Of a DNA stretch of 64,000 bases, positions 55,652-64,000 are shown piece by piece. The DNA lies in assembly GCA_021801265.1 (NCBI GenBank), contig JAJYYE010000010.1, forward strand, positions 124,001-188,000, in the 5' to 3' direction. The notes below the pieces were generated by a model. That model worked only from the letters and a program-made list of their open reading frames with translations, had not been told where the DNA came from and made no database searches. Each line of letters begins with the position of its first letter. Positions within the stretch are counted from its first letter, which is position 1. Source of the DNA: Pseudomonadota bacterium (lineage in GTDB: Bacteria; Pseudomonadota; Gammaproteobacteria; Halothiobacillales; Halothiobacillaceae). The position numbers were made by a program, and so were the translations under genes.

Positions 55652-56116
55652 ATGAACCACTGGCTCATGAAATGCGAACCCGAGATGTTTTCGATTGATG
55701 ATCTGGCCCGCCAAAAAGTTGAAGGCTGGTATGGTATTCGCAATTATCAGGCACGCAATATGATGCGCGATGCCATGCGGATGGGGGATCAGGTGTTTTT
55801 TTATCATTCAAATATCAAAGTACCGGGCATTGTCGGCCTTATGAACGTGTGCAGCGCACCCTACCCCGATCCGACCCAATTCCAGCCCGAACACCAATAC
55901 TTCGACGCGAAATCCACCGCCGAATCACCGCGCTGGGTGCAAGTCGATGTGTGTTATGAACGCCATTTGCGCCGCATCATCACCCTTGAAGAACTCAAAA
56001 GCGACGAGACACTGGAAGACCTGCCGCTGGTGCGTCGCGGCAATCGCCTGTCGATCATGCCCATCAGCGCATCCAGCTGGGCGCGTATTCTGGCGCGGGA
56101 AGATCACACCCTGTGA
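55652..56116 (+). CDS. EVE-domain protein (THYN1/YqfB-like fold)
   Basis: 154 residues covering a complete EVE domain: HWLMKCEPEMFSIDDLARQK at the start, WYGIRNYQARNMMRDAM and GDQVFFYHSNIKVPGIVGLM. EVE domains belong to the PUA/YTH superfamily and read modified bases in DNA or RNA. Family members of this length occur widely in proteobacteria, often without a known role. AGGAG precedes the ATG. It follows ygfA by 72 bp. Confidence 0.93.
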   Translation: MNHWLMKCEPEMFSIDDLARQKVEGWYGIRNYQARNMMRDAMRMGDQVFFYHSNIKVPGIVGLMNVCSAPYPDPTQFQPEHQYFDAKSTAESPRWVQVDVCYERHLRRIITLEELKSDETLEDLPLVRRGNRLSIMPISASSWARILAREDHTL

Positions 56117-56838
56117 GGCCATTAAGCAAACACGTTATCCCCAGCTTCACTGGCGACGCAACCGATAAAACGCACCCGAACAGAACGCCGACCGACTGAC
56201 CGGGGGCTAACACACCCTTTACATCAAAAAAATAAATTCATTATTTAACAAACACTTGATTGAAAAAAATCAGCGGCGGTCTCAAGTTGTGGTTTTTTTA
56301 GCCACCGACTTAAAGTATTGATCCAACGCCACCCAACCCAGATACCCGTAAAACATGCACAGGATTATCCACAGATTCTGTGGATAATCCCAAGTGCGGT
56401 ACGAAACTCGGTTGATGCCGATTTCAAGAAATCAGGGATTGCGCCATGGCAGAAATTCATCCCCAGCTGATCGCGCATCAGCGTCAAGCAGAATTCGCGC
56501 TTTCGCCTGAGGAGGGCACGCGCCTTATCCAAAGGCAACGTCTTGAACTGTGGGGATTTACCTCATCCATTCAAAACTTATCCACAACATTACCCCCTAT
56601 TCCAAAGCGGCTCAAAGCGCATAACACGAAGCTGGACCCAGCTCAAGCAGCATGCGCCAAGAATAAAATTCACTTCACTTTATCATTGATAAACAACATC
56701 TTGAACAACAGAAAAAGGCCAGACAGAGAATGATGTTGATTTTTTAACCACCCTCACCAACCCCTTGATTCACCAAGCAGACGGCCCATTGCGCGGTATT
56801 CATCCACGAGGTTATCCACAGTTATTGTGGGTAAATCA
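56117..56838. other. DnaA-box cluster in a gene-free, AT-rich region
   Basis: Four perfect DnaA boxes TTATCCACA (or complement) lie at 56365-56373, 56379-56387 (reverse), 56578-56586 and 56812-56820. Two one-mismatch boxes are at 56525-56533 and 56826-56834 (reverse). The first two form the inverted repeat GGATTATCCACAG-ATT-CTGTGGATAATCC. A strongly AT-rich tract lies at 56217-56275. A 95-codon frame at 56446-56733 has no recognisable family and probably is not a gene. This looks like a DnaA-binding locus, either a replication origin or a titration/regulatory site. Confidence 0.6.
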
Positions 56839-58362
56839 TCACGCCAAAAACAGTTCGTACACGGGGTTATTGCTTTCATCCCAAAAGGGGTAAGCCAATT
56901 GCTCAAGATAGGTACTGAATGCAGCCATATCCTGTATTGCTACCTGCACACCCACCAGCACCCGGCCATAATCCGCACCGTGATTGCGGTAGTGGAACAG
57001 GCTGATATTCCAGCGCGCGCCCAAATGCGTTAAAAATTTGAGCAAGGCACCGGGGCGTTCCGGAAATTCAAACCGGTAAAGCCGCTCATCAGCCAGCGCG
57101 CGCGCATGGCCACCGACCATGTGCCGCGCGTGCAATTTGGCCATTTCGTTATCGGTGAGATCAATCGCGGGATAATCCGCATGGGTCAAATGATGAAATA
57201 CCGCTGCCCGATCACTCGGCGCGTCCAAGCGAATTCCGACGAAAATATGTGCCCGTTCCTGATCGGCATATCGATAATTAAACTCCGTAATCTGCCGCCG
57301 CCCCAGTAACTCACAGAACGTCTGGAAACTGCCAGGGCGTTCAGGAATCGTCACGGCAAACAGGGCTTCGCGCTGCTCGCCAATATCGGCACGCTCAGCC
57401 ACAAAGCGCAGCCGATCAAAATTCATATTCGCGCCCGAGGCAATCGCAATCAAGGTTTCACCCCTGACATTGTGCTGTTTTACGTATTTTTTCAGCCCGG
57501 CCAACGCCAATGCGCCCGCCGCTTCGTTGATGCTACGGGTGTCATCGAACATATCCTTGATGGCGGCAGTCATCGCATCGGTATCGACGGTAATCACTTC
57601 ATCTACCGCCCGTTGGGCGACCGCAAACGGATAGGCGCCCACCTGCTTCACGGCGACGCCATCGGCAAACAGCCCGACTTGATCCAACACCACCCGATTA
57701 CCTGCCGCCAATGCGGCCGCCATACACGCCGCATCATCGGGTTCTACCCCGATAATTTTAATGTCCGGTCGCAGTGATTTGACATACGCCGCGATGCCCG
57801 CAATTAATCCGCCGCCACCCACGGGGACAAAAATGGCATAAATTGAATCAGGATGGTGGCGCAAGATTTCGGCACCAATAGTGCCTTGCCCCGCAATAAT
57901 ATCGGGATGATCATACGGCGGAATAAATACGAGGCCTTGCGCCTCGACCAGTTGCTGGGCGTGCGCGAAGGCCTCATCAAACGTATCGCCATGCAATACC
58001 GCCGTGGCGCCGCGACGCCTCACTGCATCCACTTTAATCGCAGGGGTAGTAACGGGCATCACAATGACCGCCGTAACACCGAGGCGCTCTGCGGCCAAAG
58101 CAACCCCTTGGGCGTGATTCCCAGCCGAGGCGGTAATCACGCCCCGACTCAAGCGGCCTTCCGTCATGAGCCGATGCATCATGTTGTAGGCGCCGCGCAA
58201 TTTAAATGAAAACACCGGCTGGGTATCTTCACGTTTCAGTAACACGCGATTATCTAAACGCTCGGAAAGCAACACCGCGTGCGTCAGCGGCGAATCAATG
58301 GCCACGTCGTAGACGCGGGCGGTTAAAATCCGGTGCAGGTAATCCTGTAATAATGCGGACAA
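56839..58362 (-). CDS. ilvA: Threonine ammonia-lyase, biosynthetic
   Basis: 507 residues from the TTG at 58360-58362 (E. coli 514). The open frame continues to 58452, but that stretch is AT-rich promoter-like sequence and encodes a hydrophobic run foreign to the family; GGGGGG lies eight bases before the TTG. The PLP lysine is in PVFSFKLRGAYNMM (about residue 56), ASAGNHAQGVALAA is the substrate loop, and the C-terminal regulatory part has two ACT-like subdomains (GRRQITEFNYRYAD and HLGARWNISLFHYRNHG), so it is the isoleucine-sensitive biosynthetic form. Confidence 0.94.
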   Translation of the reverse strand: MSALLQDYLHRILTARVYDVAIDSPLTHAVLLSERLDNRVLLKREDTQPVFSFKLRGAYNMMHRLMTEGRLSRGVITASAGNHAQGVALAAERLGVTAVIVMPVTTPAIKVDAVRRRGATAVLHGDTFDEAFAHAQQLVEAQGLVFIPPYDHPDIIAGQGTIGAEILRHHPDSIYAIFVPVGGGGLIAGIAAYVKSLRPDIKIIGVEPDDAACMAAALAAGNRVVLDQVGLFADGVAVKQVGAYPFAVAQRAVDEVITVDTDAMTAAIKDMFDDTRSINEAAGALALAGLKKYVKQHNVRGETLIAIASGANMNFDRLRFVAERADIGEQREALFAVTIPERPGSFQTFCELLGRRQITEFNYRYADQERAHIFVGIRLDAPSDRAAVFHHLTHADYPAIDLTDNEMAKLHARHMVGGHARALADERLYRFEFPERPGALLKFLTHLGARWNISLFHYRNHGADYGRVLVGVQVAIQDMAAFSTYLEQLAYPFWDESNNPVYELFLA

Positions 58363-58530
58363 AGCCAGCGCCCCCCAAAAAATAGAATTAGATAGAATAT
58401 AAATGGCATAAATTAAAGGCTGCATCCAGAGATGCACAATTCTATCTATCATGACAGAATGTTGAATTATTCGGGACGCGCTGACAAATGCGGCTCATCA
58501 CGTAATGCAGAATCATCAAGGAACACGCCC

Positions 58531-59193
58531 ATGACCCCACAAGACCAGCTCAAACAACACGCCGCCATCGCTGCTCTGGAATATGTTGAAACCGGCAGTA
58601 TTGTTGGGGTTGGCACGGGTTCTACCGTCAATTTCTTCATCGACGCACTCGCCACGATCAAGCACAAAATTGAAGGCGCGGTATCCAGTTCCGAGGCCAG
58701 CACCAGACGTCTGCGCGCCCACGGCATTGATGTGCTGGATTTAAATGGTGTCGGCACCCTGCCCATTTATGTGGATGGTGCCGATGAAACCAACGCCCAT
58801 TTGCAGCTCATCAAAGGCGGTGGCGGCGCACTCACCCGTGAAAAAATCATTGCACATTTGGCCAAAACCTTTGTATGCGTGGTGGATGAAACCAAGCTGG
58901 TGCCGCGTTTAGGCAAATTCCCGCTGCCGATTGAAGTGATCCCCATGGCGCGCAGCATGATCGCCCGCGAGATGGTGAAGCGCGGTGGCCAGCCGGTTTA
59001 TCGCGATGGCTATATCACCGATAACGGCAACCAGATTCTCGATGTACATAATATGGACATCATGGAACCTGCCAAGCTCGAAGCCGAACTCAACAACATT
59101 CCCGGTATTGTCACGGTCGGCTTATTTGCCCTGCGCCCTGCCGATATCCTGATTCTCGCTACCGCCAACGGCGTACGTACCCTCAAAATTTAA
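58531..59193 (+). CDS. rpiA: Ribose-5-phosphate isomerase A
   Basis: 220 residues (E. coli 219). [16 protein letters not shown] (about residues 25-40), [20 protein letters not shown] (catalytic Asp/Lys region) and [13 protein letters not shown] are diagnostic. AAGGA lies nine bases before the ATG at 58531; an upstream in-frame extension to 58432 overlaps the ilvA promoter. It interconverts ribose-5-P and ribulose-5-P. The divergent ilvA-rpiA arrangement is common in gammaproteobacteria. Confidence 0.97.
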   Translation: MTPQDQLKQHAAIAALEYVETGSIVGVGTGSTVNFFIDALATIKHKIEGAVSSSEASTRRLRAHGIDVLDLNGVGTLPIYVDGADETNAHLQLIKGGGGALTREKIIAHLAKTFVCVVDETKLVPRLGKFPLPIEVIPMARSMIAREMVKRGGQPVYRDGYITDNGNQILDVHNMDIMEPAKLEAELNNIPGIVTVGLFALRPADILILATANGVRTLKI

Positions 59194-59215
59194 ACGCCAA
59201 CACATAAACACACCC

Positions 59216-60055
59216 ATGCCAATTCAGCCTAAAGCCAAATATGGGGTGATTGGCAACCCCGTTGGCCACAGCCGCTCGCCGCTGATTCACCGGGCTTTTG
59301 CCGAACAAACCGGCATTGCACTCGAGTACACCGCCATTCTGGCGCCGCTGGATGGCTTTGTATCCGCGGTATCGCAATTTCGGATAGCCGGGGGGCGCGG
59401 CCTGAACGTCACCGTACCGTTCAAGGCCGAAGCCTTTGCCTTGTGTCAGAAGCGCAGCGAACGGGCGCAACGGGCAGGCGCGGTCAACACCCTGATTTTT
59501 CCAGCAGATGTTCGTGGTGACGTATTCGGCGACAATACCGATGGCGTTGGCTTATTGCGTGATTTGGCGTTTCATCACATCCCGCTTCAGGGCAAAAAAA
59601 TCCTGCTGCTGGGCGCGGGCGGCGCATCCCGTGGCGTACTGGCACCGCTATTGGCCGAGCATCCGGCGTGCTTGCTGATTGCCAATCGGCGCGAGAAAAC
59701 CGCCACCGCACTCACCGCCGATTTTATCGACTTGGCCCACAACACCCAATTGCAAGCCTGTGCGCTCAATGACATCCCCGCCGAACCGTTTGATCTGATT
59801 ATCAATGCCACGTCCGCCAGCTTAAGCGACGAACACCTGCCCCTACCCGATTCATTAATCGCCACAAATACCGTGGTATACGACATGGCTTACGGTAACC
59901 AACCCACCATATTCATGCGGTGGGCTTCAGCCCACGGCGCACGAGCGATTGATGGTCTCGGCATGTTGGTTGAACAAGCGGCAGAAAGTTTTTATCTGTG
60001 GCATGGCGTTCGACCCGAAACGCAAACAGTTCGCCCGATCTTAAGGTGCCGGTGA
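59216..60055 (+). CDS. aroE: Shikimate dehydrogenase
   Basis: 279 residues (E. coli 272). Substrate-binding GNPVGHSRSPLIHRAF (about residues 11-26), catalytic Lys in NVTVPFKAEAF, DNTDGVGLLRDL, and NADP site LLGAGGASRGVLAPL are all present. It reduces 3-dehydroshikimate in the chorismate pathway. It follows rpiA by 22 bp and may be co-transcribed. Confidence 0.97.
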   Translation: MPIQPKAKYGVIGNPVGHSRSPLIHRAFAEQTGIALEYTAILAPLDGFVSAVSQFRIAGGRGLNVTVPFKAEAFALCQKRSERAQRAGAVNTLIFPADVRGDVFGDNTDGVGLLRDLAFHHIPLQGKKILLLGAGGASRGVLAPLLAEHPACLLIANRREKTATALTADFIDLAHNTQLQACALNDIPAEPFDLIINATSASLSDEHLPLPDSLIATNTVVYDMAYGNQPTIFMRWASAHGARAIDGLGMLVEQAAESFYLWHGVRPETQTVRPILRCR

Positions 60056-60148
60056 TGGGCCCGCCGAGGGGCGGCCACTACCTTATCCCTATCGACAATG
60101 ATAACCTGCACGCATCGACAACCTCTGGAGACAGGTCACGTCCACGGC

Positions 60149-63100
60149 ATGAATAAACGCCTCATTCGCACGAATTTTTCCCGCAATATCTGGCTGATCT
60201 TTGTGTTGTATGGCCTATTGGCGGCGGCATTTGTGGTGTATGTGGATGCCGAAAAAACCATCGGCCAAGCAAATGACCAGCGTTTGCAGTCCCTGCAGTT
60301 AACCGATGAATTACGGCAAGCCTCGAATGATTTGACGCGAATGGCGCGTGCCTACACGATCACGGGCAAGCCAGTTTTCAAGAAAATCTACCAGGAAATT
60401 TTGGCCATCCGCGATGGCAAAATTCCTCGCCCGATCAATCACGGCGATATGTTCTGGGATTTGTTTTTAGGGGATGAGCCAGAAAAATCACGCGCGAAAT
60501 CACAGGAAATCTCCGCCCCCTTGCCGCCCGCAGCATTACTGAATCGAATGCGCGCGGCACGGTTTACCCCACAGGAACTCAACCTGCTGACCCAATCCAA
60601 GCAAAAATCCGACGCCCTCACCGCGCTGGAATATCGCGCGATGGCGATGATCGATCAGGGCGCGAATACCGACCCGTCCCTCAAACTTCGCGCGATAGAA
60701 CTGCTGCAAAACCCGGCCTACTACCATGCCAAAGCCGGAATCATGCGGCCCATTCATGAAGCGACTGAATTGATCCTGGCCCGCACGACACAACGCGTTC
60801 AAACTGCCGAACAAACCGCCCTGCAACTGCGCTGGGTGTTTATTGCCTTGGGCATCGCGCTTATCCTGCTCTGGTTACGCACGTACTACATTCTGGCGCG
60901 GCTTTTAGGCGGCAATTTAGATTCGATTTATCACACCATTAGCCAGATCGGCCAGGGCGATTTCAAAACGACCATCCCTATCAACACAGCACAAAAAAAC
61001 AGCGTACTCGATTGGCTCAGCCAAACCCAAAATCGGCTAGCCGCACTGGATGAGACCCGGCAAGCGCATGAAACCAAAATCAATCGCATGACTCGACTTT
61101 ATGCCGCGCTAAGCCAGTGCAACCAAGCCATTGTGCGTTGCACCAACCGAGAAGAGCTCTTTGCGCAAATTTGCCTGGATGCCGTGCGCTTTGGCGGCAT
61201 GAAAATGGCATGGATTGGTGAAGTTGAGCCTGAAACCGGGCAAGTTCGCGTAGTCAGTGCGTATGGTGCTGGCATCGAATACCTCGAAGGAATTGATATT
61301 TCGCTTGACCCCAACAAACCCAGTGGCCAAGGACCGACCGGCATCGCGCTACGAACCGATACCGCCTATTGGTGCCAGGATTTTATCCACGATCCGAGGG
61401 TTGCCGCCTGGCACGAACGCGGCGCACAAGTCGGTTGGAAATCATCTGCTGCCTTGCCATTACATCGGGATGCGCATGTTGTGGGGGTGTTTTCACTTTA
61501 TTCCGATGAGTGCAATGCCTTCGATGAACCCGTGCAAAATCTTTTAACCGAGATGGCCATGGATATCAGTTTTGCGCTGCATAACTTTGCGCGTGAAACC
61601 GCGCGCGCCAAGACCGAGACCCAGCGCACGGCGATACTCGCCCGGCTAGAAAAAATCACCAGTCATGTGCCCGGCATGGTGTATGAGTTCCGACTTAACC
61701 CGGATGGCTCATCGTACTTCCCTTTCGCCAGCACGGGCACCCGCAACATCTACCACCTCGAACCGGCACAGCTCGAACACGATGCAGCCTTGGCTTTTGA
61801 TCGGATACACCCTGATGATCTTCCCCGCGTGCGCGCCTCAATTCAAAAATCTGCGGCCTCGTTGGCCCCGTGGCGGCATGAATACCGAGTGGCAAACCCC
61901 AACGGAGCAACCCAATGGCTTTTAGGGCAATCCCTCCCCGAACGCGAACCGGATGGCGGCACGCTGTGGACCGGGTTTATCACCGACATTACCCAGCAAA
62001 AAGAAACCGAAGCACGCATCGCCCAACTCGCGCATTTTGATGCCCTGACGGGCTTGCCTAATCGCATCTTGTTGCTGGAGCACGTTGACTATGCGCTCGT
62101 CAGTGCACAACGTGATACAACGTCGCTAAGCCTGATGTTTATTGATCTCGATCACTTCAAAAACGTGAACGATGCCTTGGGGCATGCCATCGGCGATGAG
62201 CTGCTGGTGAGTGCCGCCAACCGATTTTTAAGCCTGATCCGCCCCCAAGATACGCTCTCTCGGCAAGGGGGTGATGAATTCACGCTGATTATCCCCGAGT
62301 GTAATGCCGATTCAGCCACGCGCATGGCGAATCGACTCATTGAGCAATTTAATCAACCCTTTGTGATCGGGCATCACGAGTTAAACATCACACTCTCTAT
62401 CGGGATTGCAGTTTATCCCGATGATGGCGGCGATTTTGATAGCCTCTCGAAACACGCTGATATTGCCCTATACCGCGCAAAGGAATCGGGACGGAACGAT
62501 TTTCGGTTTTTCACCACCGAGATGCAGATACATTCTGATCGTGTGATGCAAATTGACACGGCCCTGCGTAAAGCTTTGGCTAACCAGCAGCTTCATGTCG
62601 TTTATCAACCGCAAGTTGATCTTAAAACCCAGAAAATCGTCGGGGCCGAGGCCTTGCTCCGCTGGCACCATCCCGAGTTGGGTATCATATCACCGGCTGA
62701 GTTCATCCCTATTGCCGAGGAAAATGGCTTAATTCTCGCCCTCGGTGACTGGGTGTTGCGTACCGCGCTCATCACCGCGAAACCCTGGCTTCAAACTGCG
62801 GGACCGGAGTTTGTGATTGCCGTCAATTTGTCAGCCGTGCAATTCCGTCAAGCCAACTTACCCGATTACGTCCTCAATGCGCTTAAGGAAGCGGATTTAC
62901 CCGCGCAAAATCTCGAACTTGAGCTCACTGAGCGCTCGGCAATGAATGACCCCGAAGCGGCCATCCGCATCATTGATACCTTAAACCAATATGGCATCAA
63001 ACTCTCGATTGATGATTTTGGCACGGGATATTCATCGTTGAGTTATTTAAAACGGTTTAGGCTCTATAAACTCAAAATCGACCAATCGTTTGTACGTGAT

Positions 63101-63325
63101 ATGACGGACGATCCCGAAGATCGGGCGATAGTGAGCACCATTATCACGATGGCGCACAGCTTAGGCCTTATAACCATTGCTGAAGGCGTGGAAACCCAGG
63201 AGCAACTCGACCTGTTGCGCGCAATGGGTTGCGATGAATCCCAAGGTTACTTCACCGGCAAACCCATGAGCGCCGAGGCATTTACCGAATTACTGACCCA
63301 AAGCCAAAATATCAATTTGATTTAA
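60149..63325 (+). CDS. Membrane GGDEF-EAL protein with GAF and PAS domains
   Basis: 1058 residues from the ATG at 60149; an upstream ATG at 60098 is possible. TM helices at about 14-33 and 226-247 bracket a periplasmic sensor. Then come HAMP (about 250-300), GAF (about 325-480), PAS/PAC (about 500-620, ending TGFITDITQQKETEA), GGDEF and EAL. The cyclase motif RQGGDEF is intact, with RxxD (RPQD) five residues upstream, so feedback inhibition is possible. The EAL domain keeps EALLRW, VNLSAVQF, ELELTERS, IDDFGTGYSSL, KIDQSF and AEGVET. Both activities could be present. It is a stand-alone gene. Confidence 0.9.
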   Translation: MNKRLIRTNFSRNIWLIFVLYGLLAAAFVVYVDAEKTIGQANDQRLQSLQLTDELRQASNDLTRMARAYTITGKPVFKKIYQEILAIRDGKIPRPINHGDMFWDLFLGDEPEKSRAKSQEISAPLPPAALLNRMRAARFTPQELNLLTQSKQKSDALTALEYRAMAMIDQGANTDPSLKLRAIELLQNPAYYHAKAGIMRPIHEATELILARTTQRVQTAEQTALQLRWVFIALGIALILLWLRTYYILARLLGGNLDSIYHTISQIGQGDFKTTIPINTAQKNSVLDWLSQTQNRLAALDETRQAHETKINRMTRLYAALSQCNQAIVRCTNREELFAQICLDAVRFGGMKMAWIGEVEPETGQVRVVSAYGAGIEYLEGIDISLDPNKPSGQGPTGIALRTDTAYWCQDFIHDPRVAAWHERGAQVGWKSSAALPLHRDAHVVGVFSLYSDECNAFDEPVQNLLTEMAMDISFALHNFARETARAKTETQRTAILARLEKITSHVPGMVYEFRLNPDGSSYFPFASTGTRNIYHLEPAQLEHDAALAFDRIHPDDLPRVRASIQKSAASLAPWRHEYRVANPNGATQWLLGQSLPEREPDGGTLWTGFITDITQQKETEARIAQLAHFDALTGLPNRILLLEHVDYALVSAQRDTTSLSLMFIDLDHFKNVNDALGHAIGDELLVSAANRFLSLIRPQDTLSRQGGDEFTLIIPECNADSATRMANRLIEQFNQPFVIGHHELNITLSIGIAVYPDDGGDFDSLSKHADIALYRAKESGRNDFRFFTTEMQIHSDRVMQIDTALRKALANQQLHVVYQPQVDLKTQKIVGAEALLRWHHPELGIISPAEFIPIAEENGLILALGDWVLRTALITAKPWLQTAGPEFVIAVNLSAVQFRQANLPDYVLNALKEADLPAQNLELELTERSAMNDPEAAIRIIDTLNQYGIKLSIDDFGTGYSSLSYLKRFRLYKLKIDQSFVRDMTDDPEDRAIVSTIITMAHSLGLITIAEGVETQEQLDLLRAMGCDESQGYFTGKPMSAEAFTELLTQSQNINLI

Positions 63326-63338
63326 TGGGAAACCGATT

Positions 63339-63567
63339 GTCGGAGATAAATCCTCTCCTGCTTAATATCTACCGCAGTACGGTAGGAGGAGTGTCAACCC
63401 CGACACAGTGCCCTCCGGTTTAATGCCCTGCCACGCGATATGGCATAATTTGCAGGAGGGAATTCATCCCCGACGATGCAGCCCCGAAGCACCCAAACCC
63501 GTGCGACACGGCGTTTTGATAGAGTTCATTGCGTTGGGCACCGTGTCGGGGTTAAAACCCCTCCGAC
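63339..63567. repeat. Cluster of REP-type hairpins
   Basis: Four related units occur in about 230 bp: TGTCGGAGATAAATCC..TCTCCTGC, GTAGGAGGAGTGTCAACCCC (63382), TGCAGGAGGGAATTCATCCCC (about 63450) and TGTCGGGGTTAAAACCCCTCCGACA (split; about 63543-63568). They alternate in orientation like a BIME. The stems repeat the pattern seen at 8727. They lie between two convergent EAL-type genes and may act as transcription ends. No gene is seen in 63326-63640. Confidence 0.65.
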
Positions 63568-63640
63568 AATTCGCATTTTTGGTCGAGGAGGATTCCCCCG
63601 ACACGACGCGCCATAAACGACCAAGATAGCCACCACCCGG

Positions 63641-64000
63641 TTAAGGAATCAAAAATTCCTCAATTGGCACAGGTTTAGCGACCCCATACCCTTGATGATA
63701 ATAAACCCCAATTTGCCGCAAAACTTCCATTTGCTGGGTATTCTCTACAAATTCAGCCACCGTAATCGTATTCATTTCGAACGCAATGGCCTGAATCGAT
63801 TCGACAATCGCACGGTCAATGCGAGATTCAGTAATATGCCGAATAAACTCACCATCGATTTTCAAATAATCGAAGGGAAAACGTTTCAAATAAGAAAAAG
63901 TGGATAAACCGGTACCAAAATCATCCAGCGAGATTTTGCACCCCATGGCTTTAATCGCCAGCACCGCTTGCCGGGCAGCCGTCGTATTCTCTATCACCAT
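63641..64000 (-). CDS. EAL-domain protein, C-terminal part (continues past the right edge)
   Basis: 119 residues visible, open to the window edge. The end of an EAL domain: KISLDDFGTGLSTFSYLK (Asp pair), FDYLKIDGEFI (Lys), TVAEFVENTQQM (Glu) and YYHQGYGVAKP, all kept, so the domain may be active. The first half of the domain and any sensor or GGDEF part lie outside. It converges with the preceding GGDEF-EAL gene. Confidence 0.88.
   Translation of the reverse strand: MVIENTTAARQAVLAIKAMGCKISLDDFGTGLSTFSYLKRFPFDYLKIDGEFIRHITESRIDRAIVESIQAIAFEMNTITVAEFVENTQQMEVLRQIGVYYHQGYGVAKPVPIEEFLIP

Noticed and set aside
56446-56733. 95-codon plus-strand ORF inside the DnaA-box region
   Set aside because: No recognisable family, no clear ribosome site and it spans two DnaA boxes; more likely chance than a gene.
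58363-58452. N-terminal hydrophobic extension of ilvA as a membrane anchor
   Set aside because: The stretch is AT-rich promoter-like DNA, family members begin where the TTG at 58360-58362 starts, and no ribosome site precedes the longer start.
56217-58530. Assigning the DnaA-box region as the chromosomal origin
   Set aside because: No dnaA, dnaN or mnmG neighbour, and the plus strand remains C-rich by eye to the right, so I report only a DnaA-binding cluster.
1-64000. CRISPR arrays, prophage, tRNA or rRNA genes
   Set aside because: No regularly spaced direct repeats, phage structural genes, or tRNA/rRNA signatures were seen on either strand.

Overview
The window is chromosomal DNA of a gammaproteobacterium. 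The evidence is the combination of SspA/SspB, the UbiJ-UbiB pair, the miaB-ybeZ-ybeY-ybeX-lnt block, the rpoE-rseA-rseB-rseC-degQ-lepA-lepB-(DUF4845)-rnc-era-recO-pdxJ-acpS block with nadB divergent, class III AdhC/FghA, and 6S RNA just upstream of ygfA. DegQ/MucD inside the sigma-E block, rpsF-rpsR-rplI without priB, and GTAG-type REP hairpins fit lineages outside the Enterobacterales (Pseudomonas-, Chromatiales- or Halothiobacillus-like). I cannot name the genus from sequence alone. Most genes are on the minus strand.

Layout. 1-8.5 kb: 5' part of ftsK, sspA-sspB, a tripartite RND efflux operon with a TetR-type palindrome in front of it, and a YdjC/ChbG-type deacetylase. 8.6-9.2 kb: REP pair and a coding fragment. 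9.3-16.6 kb (plus strand): EAL phosphodiesterase with a C-terminal PDC-like domain, YcjX/YcjF, a chemoreceptor of unusual topology, a cation efflux protein overlapping a YjfB-like protein. 16.7-24 kb (minus): SbmA/YddA-type ABC transporter, then lnt-ybeX-ybeY-ybeZ-miaB. 24.0-25.0 kb: a decayed integron, with the tail of an integron integrase, the end of an IS3-type transposase, a 5'-truncated methyltransferase cassette and an attC site that runs into the dusA stop codon. 25-36 kb: dusA, ubiB-ubiJ, CHAD and J-domain proteins, formaldehyde oxidation genes, an Atm1-type exporter and a 2OG-Fe dioxygenase. 36-49 kb: ribosomal protein operon, then the long acpS-to-rpoE run. 49.5-56 kb (plus): nadB, a lipoprotein phosphoesterase, a di-haem peroxidase, 6S RNA, ygfA and an EVE-domain protein. 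56.1-56.8 kb: non-coding region with four perfect DnaA boxes, two of them in a 13-bp inverted repeat. 56.8-64 kb: ilvA, rpiA, aroE, a GGDEF-EAL protein, a REP cluster and the 3' end of another EAL gene.

Functionally the window is mostly housekeeping: envelope stress and secretion (sigma-E block, LepB, Lnt), translation and RNA maturation (LepA, Era, RNase III, YbeY, MiaB, DusA, S6/S18/L9), cofactor synthesis (NadB, PdxJ, AcpS, UbiB/J, YgfA), and c-di-GMP or motility signalling (three EAL proteins, one chemoreceptor, a YjfB-like protein). No phage, CRISPR array, tRNA or rRNA was seen. The accessory part is small. The integron remnant, the DnaA-box cluster and several orphan palindromic operators are the points most worth checking.
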